A stretch of DNA of 64,000 nucleotides, from NCBI GenBank assembly GCA_000720805.1, contig JODI01000040.1:1-64000 (forward strand). Reading direction: 5' to 3'. The stretch comes from Streptomyces violaceoruber (GTDB lineage Bacteria > Actinomycetota > Actinomycetes > Streptomycetales > Streptomycetaceae). Positions 17,987 to 26,386 of the stretch are shown one piece after another. The notes beneath the pieces were generated by a model. The model was not told the DNA's origin, did no database searches, and saw only the letters and a program-made list of their open reading frames with translations. Position 1 is the first letter of the stretch. Every line of letters starts with the position of its first letter. The position numbers were made by a program, and so were the translations under genes.

Positions 17987-18775
17987 ATGTCCAGGTACGA
18001 CTGGAACATGCGCCACGAGGGAATCGACCGGACCCGGGCCGAGATCGAACCCGCGCGAAAAGAAGTCACCGCTCATCCCCTTTACCAGCGGATAAGCAGC
18101 CGGGCGCGCATGGCGACGTTCATGAGCCACCACGTGTTCGCCGTGTGGGACTTCATGTCCCTGCTCAAGTCCCTGCAACGCGAACTGACCTGCGTCGACG
18201 TGCCGTGGGTTCCGCGCGGCTCGGACGTGAGCCGGCGGCTGATCAACGACATCGTGCTGGTGGAGGAGAGCGACGAGCTGAACGGCGGCTTCACCAGCCA
18301 TTTCGAGCTGTACCGCGCCGCCATGGCCGAGGCGTCGGCCGACACCGCCCCGATCGACACGTTCCTCGCGCTGATCGCCGAGGGGCACGACATATCCGCG
18401 GCGCTCCGGGTGGCCCAAGTTCCCGCCCCCGCCGCCGAGTTCGTCCGCGCCACCTTCACGATCATCGCCGACCGGCCCCTGCACTGCCGTGCCGCCGCCT
18501 TCGCCTTCTCCCGCGAGGACCTCATCCCGGACATGTTCGACCAGGTCATCAAGAAGGAGGGCACCGACCGTTTCCCCCTCTTCTGCGACTACCTCGCCCG
18601 CCACATCGAGGTCGACGGCGAGGAGCACACCCCCATGGCCATGCAGATGGTCGCCGATCTCTGCGGCACGGACGACATCCGCTGGCGGGAGGCCGTCGAG
18701 ACGGCGAACCTCGCGCTGGAGGCGAGGCTGCGGCTGTGGGACGGGATCACGGAGGCCATGGAGGGTGAGGGGTGA
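17987..18775 (+). CDS. DUF3050 protein, probable haem-oxygenase-like metal oxidase
   Basis: A 262-aa helical protein; AAGGAG at 17978-17983 fixes the ATG. It matches the DUF3050 pattern (HPLYQRI ... [19 protein letters not shown] ... EESDEL ... HFELYRAAM). The spread of candidate metal ligands (His48/49, Glu93/94, His105, Glu107, His166, Glu177, His206, His214) resembles haem-oxygenase-like dimetal oxidases (HDOs), a group with N-oxygenases and C-C-cleaving enzymes such as SznF, UndA and CADD. Assigning DUF3050 to HDOs is knowledge-based. Its action on an arylamine or aminobenzoyl intermediate is inference from its divergent position beside PabAB. Confidence 0.75.
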   Translation: MSRYDWNMRHEGIDRTRAEIEPARKEVTAHPLYQRISSRARMATFMSHHVFAVWDFMSLLKSLQRELTCVDVPWVPRGSDVSRRLINDIVLVEESDELNGGFTSHFELYRAAMAEASADTAPIDTFLALIAEGHDISAALRVAQVPAPAAEFVRATFTIIADRPLHCRAAAFAFSREDLIPDMFDQVIKKEGTDRFPLFCDYLARHIEVDGEEHTPMAMQMVADLCGTDDIRWREAVETANLALEARLRLWDGITEAMEGEG

Positions 18776-18805
18776 CGGATGAGGGGAGGGCGGGCGTAAG
18801 CCTCC

Positions 18806-19645
18806 TCACCCCGCGTCGGCAGCCACCGCTGCCGGCGCCTCTCCGAACCTGGCCAGCGCCAACGCCCCCACGACGGCGACCAGGAATCCCAGTACCGCCA
18901 ACCACCCCAGGCCCTCCCGGGTGCGGTCACCGAGCCAGATCACGCCCACCGCCGCCGGACCGACCGTCTCGCCGATCACCAGGCCGGCGGTGGCGGCCGT
19001 GACCGAGCCCGCGCGCAGCCCCGAGGTCAGGGACAGGAACGCCGCCGCGCCGCCCAGCAGCAGGGCGTACGCCGACGGATCCCGTAGCAGGTCGAGAAGC
19101 GCGACCGAGTCGATCAGTCGCACCGCCACCTCGACCACCCCGAACCCGACCCCGGCCGCCAGTCCGAGCGCTCCGGCCCGCCCCCGCTGCGGGAGCCTTC
19201 CCCCGGCGAGTCCGAACAGCAGCACCACGAGCGCGACGCCGAGCAATGCGTACGGCAGCGCCGTCGGGCCGCCGAGGTCCCCCTCCGTGCCGGCCGCGAC
19301 GCCGAGCAGTGCGAGCCCCGCGCACACCACGCCCACGGCACCCCACTCCCGCCCGCTCAGCCGCACCCGCAGCAGCCGCGCCGCGACCACGGCCGTCACC
19401 GCGAGGCTGGACGCGAGGGCCGCCCCGACGGCGTAGATCGGGACCGACCGCAACGCGGCGACCTGGAACAGAAAACCGAGCCCGTCCAACGCCAGCCCCG
19501 CCATGTACCGCCACTGCCGGACCGCCCGCAGCAGCAGCGCCGCCTCCCCGCCCCCGCCTCCCGCGGTGTCCGCCGCCCGCGCCGCCATCGCCTGCAACAC
19601 CGTCGCCGCACCGAAACAGACCGCGGCGCCGAGGGCGCACACCAT
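18806..19645 (-). CDS. DMT-superfamily (EamA-like) transporter
   Basis: About 279 aa from the ATG at 19645; a GTG at 19657 is also possible and neither has a good ribosome binding site. The protein is almost entirely hydrophobic, with roughly nine or ten helices in two halves, as in drug/metabolite transporters (e.g. AVCFGAATVLQAMAARAA, ALLLGGAAAFLSLTSGL, AGLVIGETVGPAAVGVIWLGDRTREGLGW). It is convergent with the DUF3050 gene, 30 bp away. It could export the product of the p-aminobenzoate cluster, but such transporters are also common core genes, so this is only a possibility. Confidence 0.78.
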   Translation of the reverse strand: MVCALGAAVCFGAATVLQAMAARAADTAGGGGGEAALLLRAVRQWRYMAGLALDGLGFLFQVAALRSVPIYAVGAALASSLAVTAVVAARLLRVRLSGREWGAVGVVCAGLALLGVAAGTEGDLGGPTALPYALLGVALVVLLFGLAGGRLPQRGRAGALGLAAGVGFGVVEVAVRLIDSVALLDLLRDPSAYALLLGGAAAFLSLTSGLRAGSVTAATAGLVIGETVGPAAVGVIWLGDRTREGLGWLAVLGFLVAVVGALALARFGEAPAAVAADAG

Positions 19646-19812
19646 TCCAAAGAGCACGAAGTGACTGTAGGCGAGCCATGTGTGGGGAGCCACGGGGGAG
19701 GCCGGTGAGCGGCGGCCCGCCCGAGCGCTCCCACTCACCGTTTCCCTAAACTGTCCGCGGGAAGTCGAACACGGGTCGCACACCGGACCCGGCTCAAGGG
19801 GGAGACACGGAC

Positions 19813-20187
19813 ATGGCGGACGCACGTCGGCAACTTCGCTCGGGAACGGTCGCGCTCGGCGGCGTGGGACTGCTCGCCGCGGCCCTGACAGCCTGTTCCT
19901 CGGACCCCGACAAGCGCTGCGTCGACCGCGACAGCTACACCCTCGGCAAGGGGTACCAGGTCGTCGCCGACAAGAACTGCAAGTCCTCCACCAGCATCAA
20001 CGCCGCCTACTACTACGGCGGCAAGAAGAAGAACGGCTGGGTCAGGGACGGCTCCTTCACCAAGTCCGGCAAGAAGTCCGGCTCGGGCAGCTCCAGCAGC
20101 GGTGGCGGAGGCGGTGGCGTCGACCGAGGCGGCTTGGGCAGCGGCGGCGACGGTGACGGCGGGGGCGGGAAGAGCTCCGGCGGCTGA
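19813..20187 (+). CDS. Small glycine/serine-rich lipoprotein next to an ATP-grasp synthetase
   Basis: A 124-aa secreted lipoprotein with signal peptide and lipobox LTAC (Cys28). A short conserved part follows (CVDRDSYTLGKGYQVVADKNC, with two Cys) and then a Ser/Gly-rich low-complexity tail. Upstream GGGGGAGAC at 19798-19806 supports the ATG. It precedes a glutathionylspermidine-synthase-like gene on the same strand. The pairing of a small lipoprotein with such a synthetase recalls YgiB-YgiC of enterobacteria, but sequence similarity to YgiB is not obvious to me. Confidence 0.75.
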   Translation: MADARRQLRSGTVALGGVGLLAAALTACSSDPDKRCVDRDSYTLGKGYQVVADKNCKSSTSINAAYYYGGKKKNGWVRDGSFTKSGKKSGSGSSSSGGGGGGVDRGGLGSGGDGDGGGGKSSGG

Positions 20188-20275
20188 CAGTGACCGGCCG
20201 GCCCCGGCGCAAGGTTCCGCCCATCCGCTCACCGCGTCCGTCCCGCGTCACCGCGTCCGGCCCGCGTCACCGCGT

Positions 20276-20345
20276 CCGGCCGTAGTCGTCGCCGTGCGGC
20301 CGGTGTAGCCGCTGGCCATCCGGCCGTAGTCGTCGCCGTGCGGCC
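20276..20345. repeat. Repeated 26-bp word between lipoprotein and synthetase genes
   Basis: CCGGCCGTAGTCGTCGCCGT followed by GCGGCC occurs at 20276-20301 and 20320-20345, with partial copies nearby (20360-20380). The 281-bp gap 20188-20468 otherwise shows no gene. Confidence 0.7.
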
Positions 20346-20468
20346 TGTGTCACCGCCGTCCGGCCGTAGTAGTCGTCGCAGTCCTACCCGCGTCACCGCC
20401 GCCCGGCCGCAGCTGTCGTCGTCCGGCCCGCCCCGCACACCCGTCGAGCGCACCTCAGGGAACCCCGC

Positions 20469-21662
20469 GTGGAACGCCACACCATCGAGCCCCGCCCCGG
20501 CTGGCAGCAGACCGTCGAGGCGCAGGGGCTCGTCTATCCGCTCACCCGCTACCCCGACAACTCGCTGCGCCCCTACTGGGACGAGAGCGCGTACTACGCC
20601 TTCACACTCCCCGAGGTCGAGGCCCTGGAGCAGGTCGTCGAGGAACTGCACGGCATGTGCCTCGCGGCGGCTGACCACATCGTCACCGCCGGCCGCTTCG
20701 CCGACCTCGGCATCACCGACCCGCGGGTGGCCGAGGCGGTCGCCGAGGCCTGGCACCGCCGCGCCGAACTCCCGTCCGTCTACGGCCGTTTCGACCTCCG
20801 CTACGACGGCACGGGCCCGGCGAAGCTGCTGGAGTACAACGCCGACACCCCCACCTCCCTCGTCGAGGCCGCCTCGCCCCAGTGGTTCTGGATGGAGGAA
20901 CGCTTCCCCGGTGCCGACCAGTGGAACTCCCTCCACGAACGCCTCGTGGCCGCCTGGCAGAAGCAGGCGGCCCTCCTCCCGCCCGGCAACCCCCTCTACT
21001 TCGCGCACTCCTCCGCCGACGAACTCGGCGAGGACCTCATGACGGTCGCCTACCTCAAGGAGACCGCCGAGCAGGCGGGCCTGGACACCGACTGGATCTC
21101 GATGGAGGAGATCGGCTGGGACCCGCTGTCCGGCCGCTTCGTCGACAACCAACTCCGCTTCATCCGCAGCTGCTTCAAGCTCTATCCCTGGGAGTGGCTC
21201 ACCACCGACCGCTTCGCCGGCCACGTCCTGGACACCCTCGACAACGGCGGCGGCACCGGCAGCACCCTGTGGATCGAACCGGCATGGAAGATGCTCCTCA
21301 GCAACAAGGCACTGCTCGCCATCCTCTGGGAGCTGTATCCGGGCCACCCGAACCTCCTCGCCGCCCACCTCGACGGTCCGCGGGAGCTGGCACGGACGAC
21401 CGGTTACGTCGCCAAGCCCCTCCTGGGCCGCGAGGGCGCGGGGGTGACGATCCACCAGCCGAACACCTCGGGCCCCGCACCCGCCCTCCGCGAAGAGCCC
21501 TGCTGCTACCAGGAGTTGGCCCCCCTGCCCGACTTCGACGGCAACCGGGTGGTCCTTGGCGCCTGGGTCGTCGAGAACGAGTCCGCGGGCCTCGGCATCC
21601 GCGAGTCCACGGGCCTGGTCACGGACGAGTACGCCCGCTTCCTGCCCCATCTGATCCGCTGA
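20469..21662 (+). CDS. Glutathionylspermidine synthase-like ATP-grasp protein (YgiC/YjfC family)
   Basis: A 397-aa ATP-grasp ligase of the glutathionylspermidine-synthase C-terminal family. Visible motifs are GRFDLRYDGTGPAKLLEYNADTPTSLVE (the hallmark EYNADTPT), IEPAWKMLLSNKALL, VAKPLLGREGAGVTI and the C-terminal VVLGAWVVENESAGLGIRES. Family members without the amidase domain (YgiC, YjfC) have no confirmed glutathionylspermidine activity, so the true substrate is open. The GTG at 20469 is used. It pairs with the small lipoprotein upstream. Confidence 0.85.
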   Translation: MERHTIEPRPGWQQTVEAQGLVYPLTRYPDNSLRPYWDESAYYAFTLPEVEALEQVVEELHGMCLAAADHIVTAGRFADLGITDPRVAEAVAEAWHRRAELPSVYGRFDLRYDGTGPAKLLEYNADTPTSLVEAASPQWFWMEERFPGADQWNSLHERLVAAWQKQAALLPPGNPLYFAHSSADELGEDLMTVAYLKETAEQAGLDTDWISMEEIGWDPLSGRFVDNQLRFIRSCFKLYPWEWLTTDRFAGHVLDTLDNGGGTGSTLWIEPAWKMLLSNKALLAILWELYPGHPNLLAAHLDGPRELARTTGYVAKPLLGREGAGVTIHQPNTSGPAPALREEPCCYQELAPLPDFDGNRVVLGAWVVENESAGLGIRESTGLVTDEYARFLPHLIR

Positions 21663-21683
21663 GGCCCCGCCTCGGAGCGTTCC

Positions 21684-22892
21684 TCAAGCAGGTTCCAGTA
21701 CGGCCCGCAGCTGTGCCAGCCCCCAGTCCAGGTCCTCCTTGGAGACGACCAGAGGCGGCGCGATCCGTAGCGTCGCCCCCTGGGTGTCCTTCACCAGCAC
21801 CCCCCGCTCCATCAGCCTCTCCGACACCTCCCTCCCCGTCCCGTACGCCGGGGCGATGTCGATGCCCGCCCACAGTCCGCGCCCCCGCACCGCGGTCAGC
21901 CGGCCCGTCCCCGCCAGGATCCTCAGCTCCCGCAGCAGATGCTCGCCGAGTTCCGCCGCCCGATCCTGGTACTCGCCGGACCGCAGCATCGCGATCACCT
22001 CCAGCGCCACCGCACAGGCCAGCGGATTCCCGCCGAAGGTGGACCCGTGCTGCCCGGGCCGGAACACCCCGAGCACCTCGGCGCCCGCGACCACCGCCGA
22101 CACCGGCACGATCCCGCCGCCCAGGGCCTTCCCCAGCACATACACGTCCGGTACCACCCCCTCGTGCTCGCAGGCGAACGTCCGGCCCGTCCGTCCCAGA
22201 CCCGACTGGATCTCGTCCGCCACGAACAGCACGTTCCGCTCCCGTGTGAGCTCCCGGACCCCCGCCAGATAACCGGCCGGCGGCACCAGCACCCCCGCCT
22301 CCCCCTGGATCGGTTCGAGCAGCACGGCGACCGTGTTCTCGGTCACCGCCGCCCGCAGCGCCGTCAGATCCCCGAACGGCACGATCTCGAAGCCCGGCGT
22401 GTACGGCCCGTAGTCAGCCCGCGCCTGCGGATCCGTGGAGAAACTGATGACGGTCGTCGTCCGCCCGTGGAAGTTGCCCCCGGCGACCACGATCTTCGCC
22501 ATCTCCGGCGGCACGCCCTTGACCCGGTATCCCCACTTCCGGGCCGTCTTCACGGCCGTCTCCACCGCCTCCGCACCGGTGTTCATCGGCAGCACCATCT
22601 CCATGCCGCACAGCTCGGCCAGCTCGGAGCAGAACGCCGCGAACCGGTCGTGATGGAACGCCCGCGACGTCAGCGTCACCCGCTCCAACTGTGCCTTCGC
22701 CGCCTCGATCAGCCGCCGGTTGCCATGGCCGAAATTCAGCGCCGAGTATCCGGCCAGCAGGTCCAGATACCGTCGACCCTCCACATCCGTCATCCACGCC
22801 CCGTCGGCCGTGGCGACCACCACCGGCAGCGGATGGTAGGTGTGCGCGCTGTGCGCCTGCGCCGAGGCGATGAGCGCTTCCGTCGTGGTCAC
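21684..22892 (-). CDS. rocD: Ornithine--oxo-acid aminotransferase
   Basis: A 402-aa class III PLP aminotransferase converting ornithine and 2-oxoglutarate to glutamate semialdehyde and glutamate. It has MNTGAEAVETAVKTARKWGY, NFHGRTTTVISFSTDP, EPIQGEAGVLVPPAGYL, FVADEIQSGLGRTG (PLP-binding Asp), VLGKALGGGIVPVSA (Schiff-base Lys) and HGSTFGGNPLACAVALE, the combination typical of RocD/OAT. A GTG start at 22892 is preceded by GGGAGG. It reads divergently from glyA. Confidence 0.9.
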   Translation of the reverse strand: MTTTEALIASAQAHSAHTYHPLPVVVATADGAWMTDVEGRRYLDLLAGYSALNFGHGNRRLIEAAKAQLERVTLTSRAFHHDRFAAFCSELAELCGMEMVLPMNTGAEAVETAVKTARKWGYRVKGVPPEMAKIVVAGGNFHGRTTTVISFSTDPQARADYGPYTPGFEIVPFGDLTALRAAVTENTVAVLLEPIQGEAGVLVPPAGYLAGVRELTRERNVLFVADEIQSGLGRTGRTFACEHEGVVPDVYVLGKALGGGIVPVSAVVAGAEVLGVFRPGQHGSTFGGNPLACAVALEVIAMLRSGEYQDRAAELGEHLLRELRILAGTGRLTAVRGRGLWAGIDIAPAYGTGREVSERLMERGVLVKDTQGATLRIAPPLVVSKEDLDWGLAQLRAVLEPA

Positions 22893-22989
22893 GGGACCTC
22901 CCGGGGTCAAGGGCTGCCCTCCTTCCTATAGTCGCTCGCATGGTGGACGCGGGACCTTCGCCTTCCGACGCGCCCGGTAGGCTGGCCGG

Positions 22990-23072
22990 CAGGCCGTGAC
23001 TGGCGCGCTGGGATGGGACGGACCATCGGGGAGCGGCCTGCGAGTGACCAAGTGCCGTGCGCCTGGGCCGAA
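22990..23072 (+). promoter_or_regulatory. ZTP (pfl-motif) riboswitch upstream of glyA
   Basis: The leader contains the conserved blocks of the pfl RNA in order: GGCCGTGACTGGCG (22992-23005), a variable stem, CCATCGGGGAGCGGCC (23023-23038), and the pseudoknot/J3 segment GTGCCGTGCGCCTGGGCC (23052-23069). ZTP/ZMP-binding riboswitches of this class control one-carbon and purine genes such as glyA, purH and folD. The glyA start is ~45 bp downstream. Ligand binding should report folate stress and raise glyA expression; the expression platform is not resolved by eye. Confidence 0.9.
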
Positions 23073-23116
23073 CCGTGAACCGTGACCGCTTCAAGCCACG
23101 CCGCCCGGAGGCCGCC

Positions 23117-24568
23117 ATGTCAGAGCAGCAGCCCCTCTCCAACGAGTCCACCGCCTTCCGCGCGGCCCTCGACGTGATCCGCGCCGTCGAGCCGCGCGTG
23201 GCCGACGCCATCGGCCAGGAGGTCGCCGACCAGCGCGAGATGCTCAAGCTGATCGCCTCCGAGAACTACGCCTCTCCGGCCACCCTCCTCGCGATGGGCA
23301 ACTGGTTCAGCGACAAGTACGCCGAGGGCACCGTCGGCCGCCGCTTCTACGCCGGCTGCCGCAACGTCGACACCGTCGAGTCCCTCGCCGCCGAACACGC
23401 CCGCGAACTCTTCGGCGCCCGGCACGCCTACGTCCAGCCGCACTCCGGCATCGACGCCAACCTCGTCGCCTTCTGGTCCGTCCTCGCGGCCCGCGTCGAG
23501 GTGCCCGCCCTGGAGAAGGCCGGCGCCCGCCAGGTCAACGACCTCTCCGACGCCGACTGGGCCGAGCTCCGCCAGGCCTTCGGCAACCAGCGCATGCTCG
23601 GCATGTCCCTGGACGCCGGCGGCCACCTCACCCACGGCTTCCGCCCGAACATCTCCGGCAAGATGTTCGACCAGCGCTCCTACGGCACCGACCCCGCCAC
23701 CGGCCTCATCGACTACGAGGCGCTGCGCGTGTCGGCCCGCGAGTTCAAGCCGCTGATCATCGTCGCCGGCTACTCCGCCTACCCCCGTCTCGTGAACTTC
23801 CGGATCATGCGCGAGATCGCCGACGAGGTCGGAGCGACCCTGATGGTCGACATGGCCCACTTCGCGGGCCTGGTCGCCGGCAAGGTCCTGACCGGCGACT
23901 TCGACCCGGTCCCGCACGCCCAGATCGTCACCACCACCACCCACAAGTCCCTGCGCGGCCCCCGCGGCGGCATGGTCCTGTGCGACGACTCCCTCAAGGA
24001 CCAGGTCGACCGGGGCTGCCCGATGGTCCTCGGCGGCCCGCTCCCGCACGTCATGGCCGCCAAGGCCGTCGCCCTGGCCGAGGCCCGTCAGCCCTCCTTC
24101 CGGGACTACGCCCAGCGCATCGTCGACAACTCCCGCGCCCTCGCCGAGGGCCTGATGCGCCGCGGCGCCACCCTCGTCACCGGCGGCACGGACAACCACC
24201 TCAACCTGATCGATGTCGCCTCCTCCTACGGCCTCACCGGCCGCCAGGCCGAGGCGGCCCTGCTCGACTCGGGCATCGTCACCAACCGCAACGCCATCCC
24301 CGCCGACCCGAACGGCGCCTGGTACACCTCCGGCATCCGCATCGGCACCCCCGCCCTGACCACCCGTGGCCTGGGGACCGCCGAGATGGACGAGGTCGCC
24401 GGCCTCATCGACCGCGTCCTCACCACCACGGAGCCCGGCACCACCAGCAAGGGCGCCCCCTCCAAGGCCCAGCACGTGCTCGACCCGAAGATCGCGGACG
24501 AGATCTCCCATCGCGCCACCGACCTCGTCGCCGGCTTCCCGCTGTACCCGGAGATCGACCTCGGCTGA
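23117..24568 (+). CDS. glyA: Serine hydroxymethyltransferase
   Basis: A 483-aa PLP enzyme interconverting serine and glycine with tetrahydrofolate. It has [23 protein letters not shown]-equivalent [28 protein letters not shown], and the PLP lysine in [15 protein letters not shown]. The ATG at 23117 follows CCGGAGG at 23104-23110. At ~480 residues it is longer than the ~420-aa bacterial norm, with an insertion around residues 130-200. A second, shorter GlyA may exist elsewhere in the genome. The upstream ZTP riboswitch ties it to folate/purine status. Confidence 0.94.
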   Translation: MSEQQPLSNESTAFRAALDVIRAVEPRVADAIGQEVADQREMLKLIASENYASPATLLAMGNWFSDKYAEGTVGRRFYAGCRNVDTVESLAAEHARELFGARHAYVQPHSGIDANLVAFWSVLAARVEVPALEKAGARQVNDLSDADWAELRQAFGNQRMLGMSLDAGGHLTHGFRPNISGKMFDQRSYGTDPATGLIDYEALRVSAREFKPLIIVAGYSAYPRLVNFRIMREIADEVGATLMVDMAHFAGLVAGKVLTGDFDPVPHAQIVTTTTHKSLRGPRGGMVLCDDSLKDQVDRGCPMVLGGPLPHVMAAKAVALAEARQPSFRDYAQRIVDNSRALAEGLMRRGATLVTGGTDNHLNLIDVASSYGLTGRQAEAALLDSGIVTNRNAIPADPNGAWYTSGIRIGTPALTTRGLGTAEMDEVAGLIDRVLTTTEPGTTSKGAPSKAQHVLDPKIADEISHRATDLVAGFPLYPEIDLG

Positions 24569-24590
24569 CCCGCCCTCGGTCAGGAACCGG

Positions 24591-25346
24591 TCAGAGATCG
24601 ATCAGCTCCTGGCGTGGCCCCTCCCGCGGCGGTCCGGCTCCCGGCCGGGCCGCCGCGCGGCGTATCAGCAGCGTGCCGCCGACCCCGGCCGCGAACCCCA
24701 GCGCGAGTCCCCACACGTCCGGCCAGAGCCCAGCGGCCGCCCACCCTCCGTCCGTGCCGTCGGTCGCGTCTGCGGCCGCCCCGCTCCCCACGCCGGCCGG
24801 CAGCCCCGCCCGGCTCATCTCGTCGAAGACCGAGCGGGACGCCCGGTGCCAGCGGATGTCGTCGTCTGACACGTCCGGCGCCGGATCCGAACGCACCCAC
24901 GGTGTGCCGTCCCCGGCCACGAACAGCTGGTCCTCCCGCTCCATCGCCACGTCCCCACCCGGGGCCGCAGCGGTCCGCGGCCAGCCTCCGACACCCGTCA
25001 GCCCCCAGATCACGGTCATCCGGACCGGCGGGTACCGGCCCTCGGCCCACTCCTGTGACACCCGCTGAGTCTCGGTGTACGTCGGCTGCAACAGCGCCCT
25101 CAGACGGTCGAACCCCGCCTCACCGGAGCGCACCGCCGTCGTCCGGCCCGTACCGCCCGCGACCACCACCGCCACATCCGGGACCTCCCGGTCCGGCCCC
25201 CGCGCTGCCGCACCGGCCACCGGCACCCCGGACAGAGCGACCGCCAACACCACCGGCACGAGAATTCCGACCCGCATTCCGACCCGCATTCCGACCCGCA
25301 GTCCAACCCGTTTGTTCCCAGTGTTCCGAGTGTCCCGAGTGCTCAT
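24591..25346 (-). CDS. Membrane-anchored exported protein of unknown function (ECF-linked paralogue A)
   Basis: A 251-aa protein. The N-terminus carries a repeated VGMRVG motif and then a signal-like hydrophobic stretch (ILVPVVLAVALSGVPVAGAAA). A ~140-aa exported domain follows (e.g. VRMTVIWGLTGVGGWP, IRWHRASRSVFDEM), then one C-terminal helix (GLALGFAAGVGGTLLIRR) and a short cytosolic tail ending PRQELIDL. It shares layout and tail with the protein at 25427-26173 (ending PRQELRDL), so the two are paralogues. No catalytic motif is recognised. It lies downstream of an ECF sigma/anti-sigma pair on the same strand. Confidence 0.7.
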   Translation of the reverse strand: MSTRDTRNTGNKRVGLRVGMRVGMRVGILVPVVLAVALSGVPVAGAAARGPDREVPDVAVVVAGGTGRTTAVRSGEAGFDRLRALLQPTYTETQRVSQEWAEGRYPPVRMTVIWGLTGVGGWPRTAAAPGGDVAMEREDQLFVAGDGTPWVRSDPAPDVSDDDIRWHRASRSVFDEMSRAGLPAGVGSGAAADATDGTDGGWAAAGLWPDVWGLALGFAAGVGGTLLIRRAAARPGAGPPREGPRQELIDL

Positions 25347-25426
25347 CCGTCCCCCTGAGAGTCCAAGTCCTCACCGATCCGATGTCCGCAGTCCGCGGAC
25401 CTCACCGATCCGATTGGCCGAAGTCG

Positions 25427-26173
25427 TCAAAGATCGCGCAGCTCCTGCCGAGGCCCCCGTTCCCGTCGTGGGTGACCCCAGGGCAGGCGCGCGGCAAGCG
25501 GCCGCAGTGCCAGCGCCAGTACCGCTCCCGCCGCCGCGCCCGGCAGGGCCCACCACCAGTCGGTGTCGTCGGTCGCCTCCGCCACACCCACCCGCACCGT
25601 GGTCGTCGTCTCGTCGGGCGGGGTCTCGGCCGGCGTCTGGGACTGCCAGGGCGCCGGGAAGATGCCCTGGTAGCCCTCGCCCGAGATCTCGCCCATCACG
25701 CCGAGATCGATGAGCAGGGCGCGCAACTGGGAGGCGTGCTCGGCGCGGTGCCAGTAGCCGTTCGTGGAGTCGGGCATGTTGGCCGCCGTATGGATCCAGA
25801 CGGTCGGGGGTCCGGAACCATGGACAGGGAAGACCCGGTCCAGCCGCCATGGCGATATGTCGTGCGCCAGCCACGTGACGTTGATCTGCCGGGCCCGGGT
25901 GAGATCAGCCTCGGGAGGCTTGTCCGGAGTGCCACTGTTCGCCGGGCCGAGCAGCCGCTCCAGCTCTCCGTACTCCTTGTCGGAGTGGTACCGCGCGGTG
26001 GCCTCTCCGCTCGCCGGCGAGGTCACCAGCACGCTCGTCGGCCCGCCGGCCGAAGCGCCGGACGCGCCCCACACCATCAGCGCCAGCATGACCGCCAACG
26101 CCCCCGCCAACGCCGCCAGTTCACGGCTCCGACTCCTGCTCCTGCCCCTGCTCCCGCCCTTCCAAGCGCGCAT
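25427..26173 (-). CDS. Membrane-anchored exported protein of unknown function (ECF-linked paralogue B)
   Basis: A 248-aa protein with an Arg/Ser-rich start, a hydrophobic segment (ELAALAGALAVMLALMVWG), an exported domain (INVTWLAHDISPWRLDRVF ... YWHRAEHASQLRALL), one C-terminal helix (ALPGAAAGAVLALALRPL) and the tail GPRQELRDL shared with its downstream paralogue. A promoter-like block almost identical to the one in front of the ECF sigma gene lies at 26253-26283, upstream of this gene. That marks it as a likely direct target of that sigma factor. Function unknown. Confidence 0.72.
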   Translation of the reverse strand: MRAWKGGSRGRSRSRSRELAALAGALAVMLALMVWGASGASAGGPTSVLVTSPASGEATARYHSDKEYGELERLLGPANSGTPDKPPEADLTRARQINVTWLAHDISPWRLDRVFPVHGSGPPTVWIHTAANMPDSTNGYWHRAEHASQLRALLIDLGVMGEISGEGYQGIFPAPWQSQTPAETPPDETTTTVRVGVAEATDDTDWWWALPGAAAGAVLALALRPLAARLPWGHPRRERGPRQELRDL

Positions 26174-26252
26174 ACCGCCCCCCAGCCCGTCAGTCGTCAG
26201 CCGTCAGTCCATCGCTCCCGTGCGACCCGTCCGCGAGCCGCTTGTCACTTCT

Positions 26253-26283
26253 GGTACACCGCCCGACCCGCCGGGGTTCCCAC
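26253..26283 (-). promoter_or_regulatory. Putative ECF-type promoter of the paralogous membrane proteins
   Basis: On the minus strand GTGGGAACC is followed 14 bases later by GGTGTACCAGAAGTG. The same two blocks with the same spacing, and a shared TCGGGC before GGTGTACC, occur upstream of the ECF sigma gene (27852-27881). GGAAC is the common -35 core of ECF sigma factors. Confidence 0.65.
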
Positions 26284-26311
26284 TCCGCCGCGCCCTTTCC
26301 GACCGAAGAGT

Positions 26312-26386
26312 CACGGATCTACGGACCACGGGTCTACGGACCACGGGTCTACGGACCACGGATCTACGGACCACGGATCTACGGCC
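26312..26386. repeat. 15-bp tandem repeat overlapping the end of the anti-sigma gene
   Basis: Five consecutive 15-bp units of CACGGATCTACGGAC with only A/G and final-base changes. The last unit covers the TAG stop of the anti-sigma gene, so the array probably grew out of its 3' end. Confidence 0.95.

Noticed and set aside
26312..26386. Pentapeptide-repeat (VDPWS) protein tail on the minus strand
   Set aside because: The VDPWS reading is in a frame other than the anti-sigma gene and has no start; the 15-bp repeat is better explained as slippage at the gene end.
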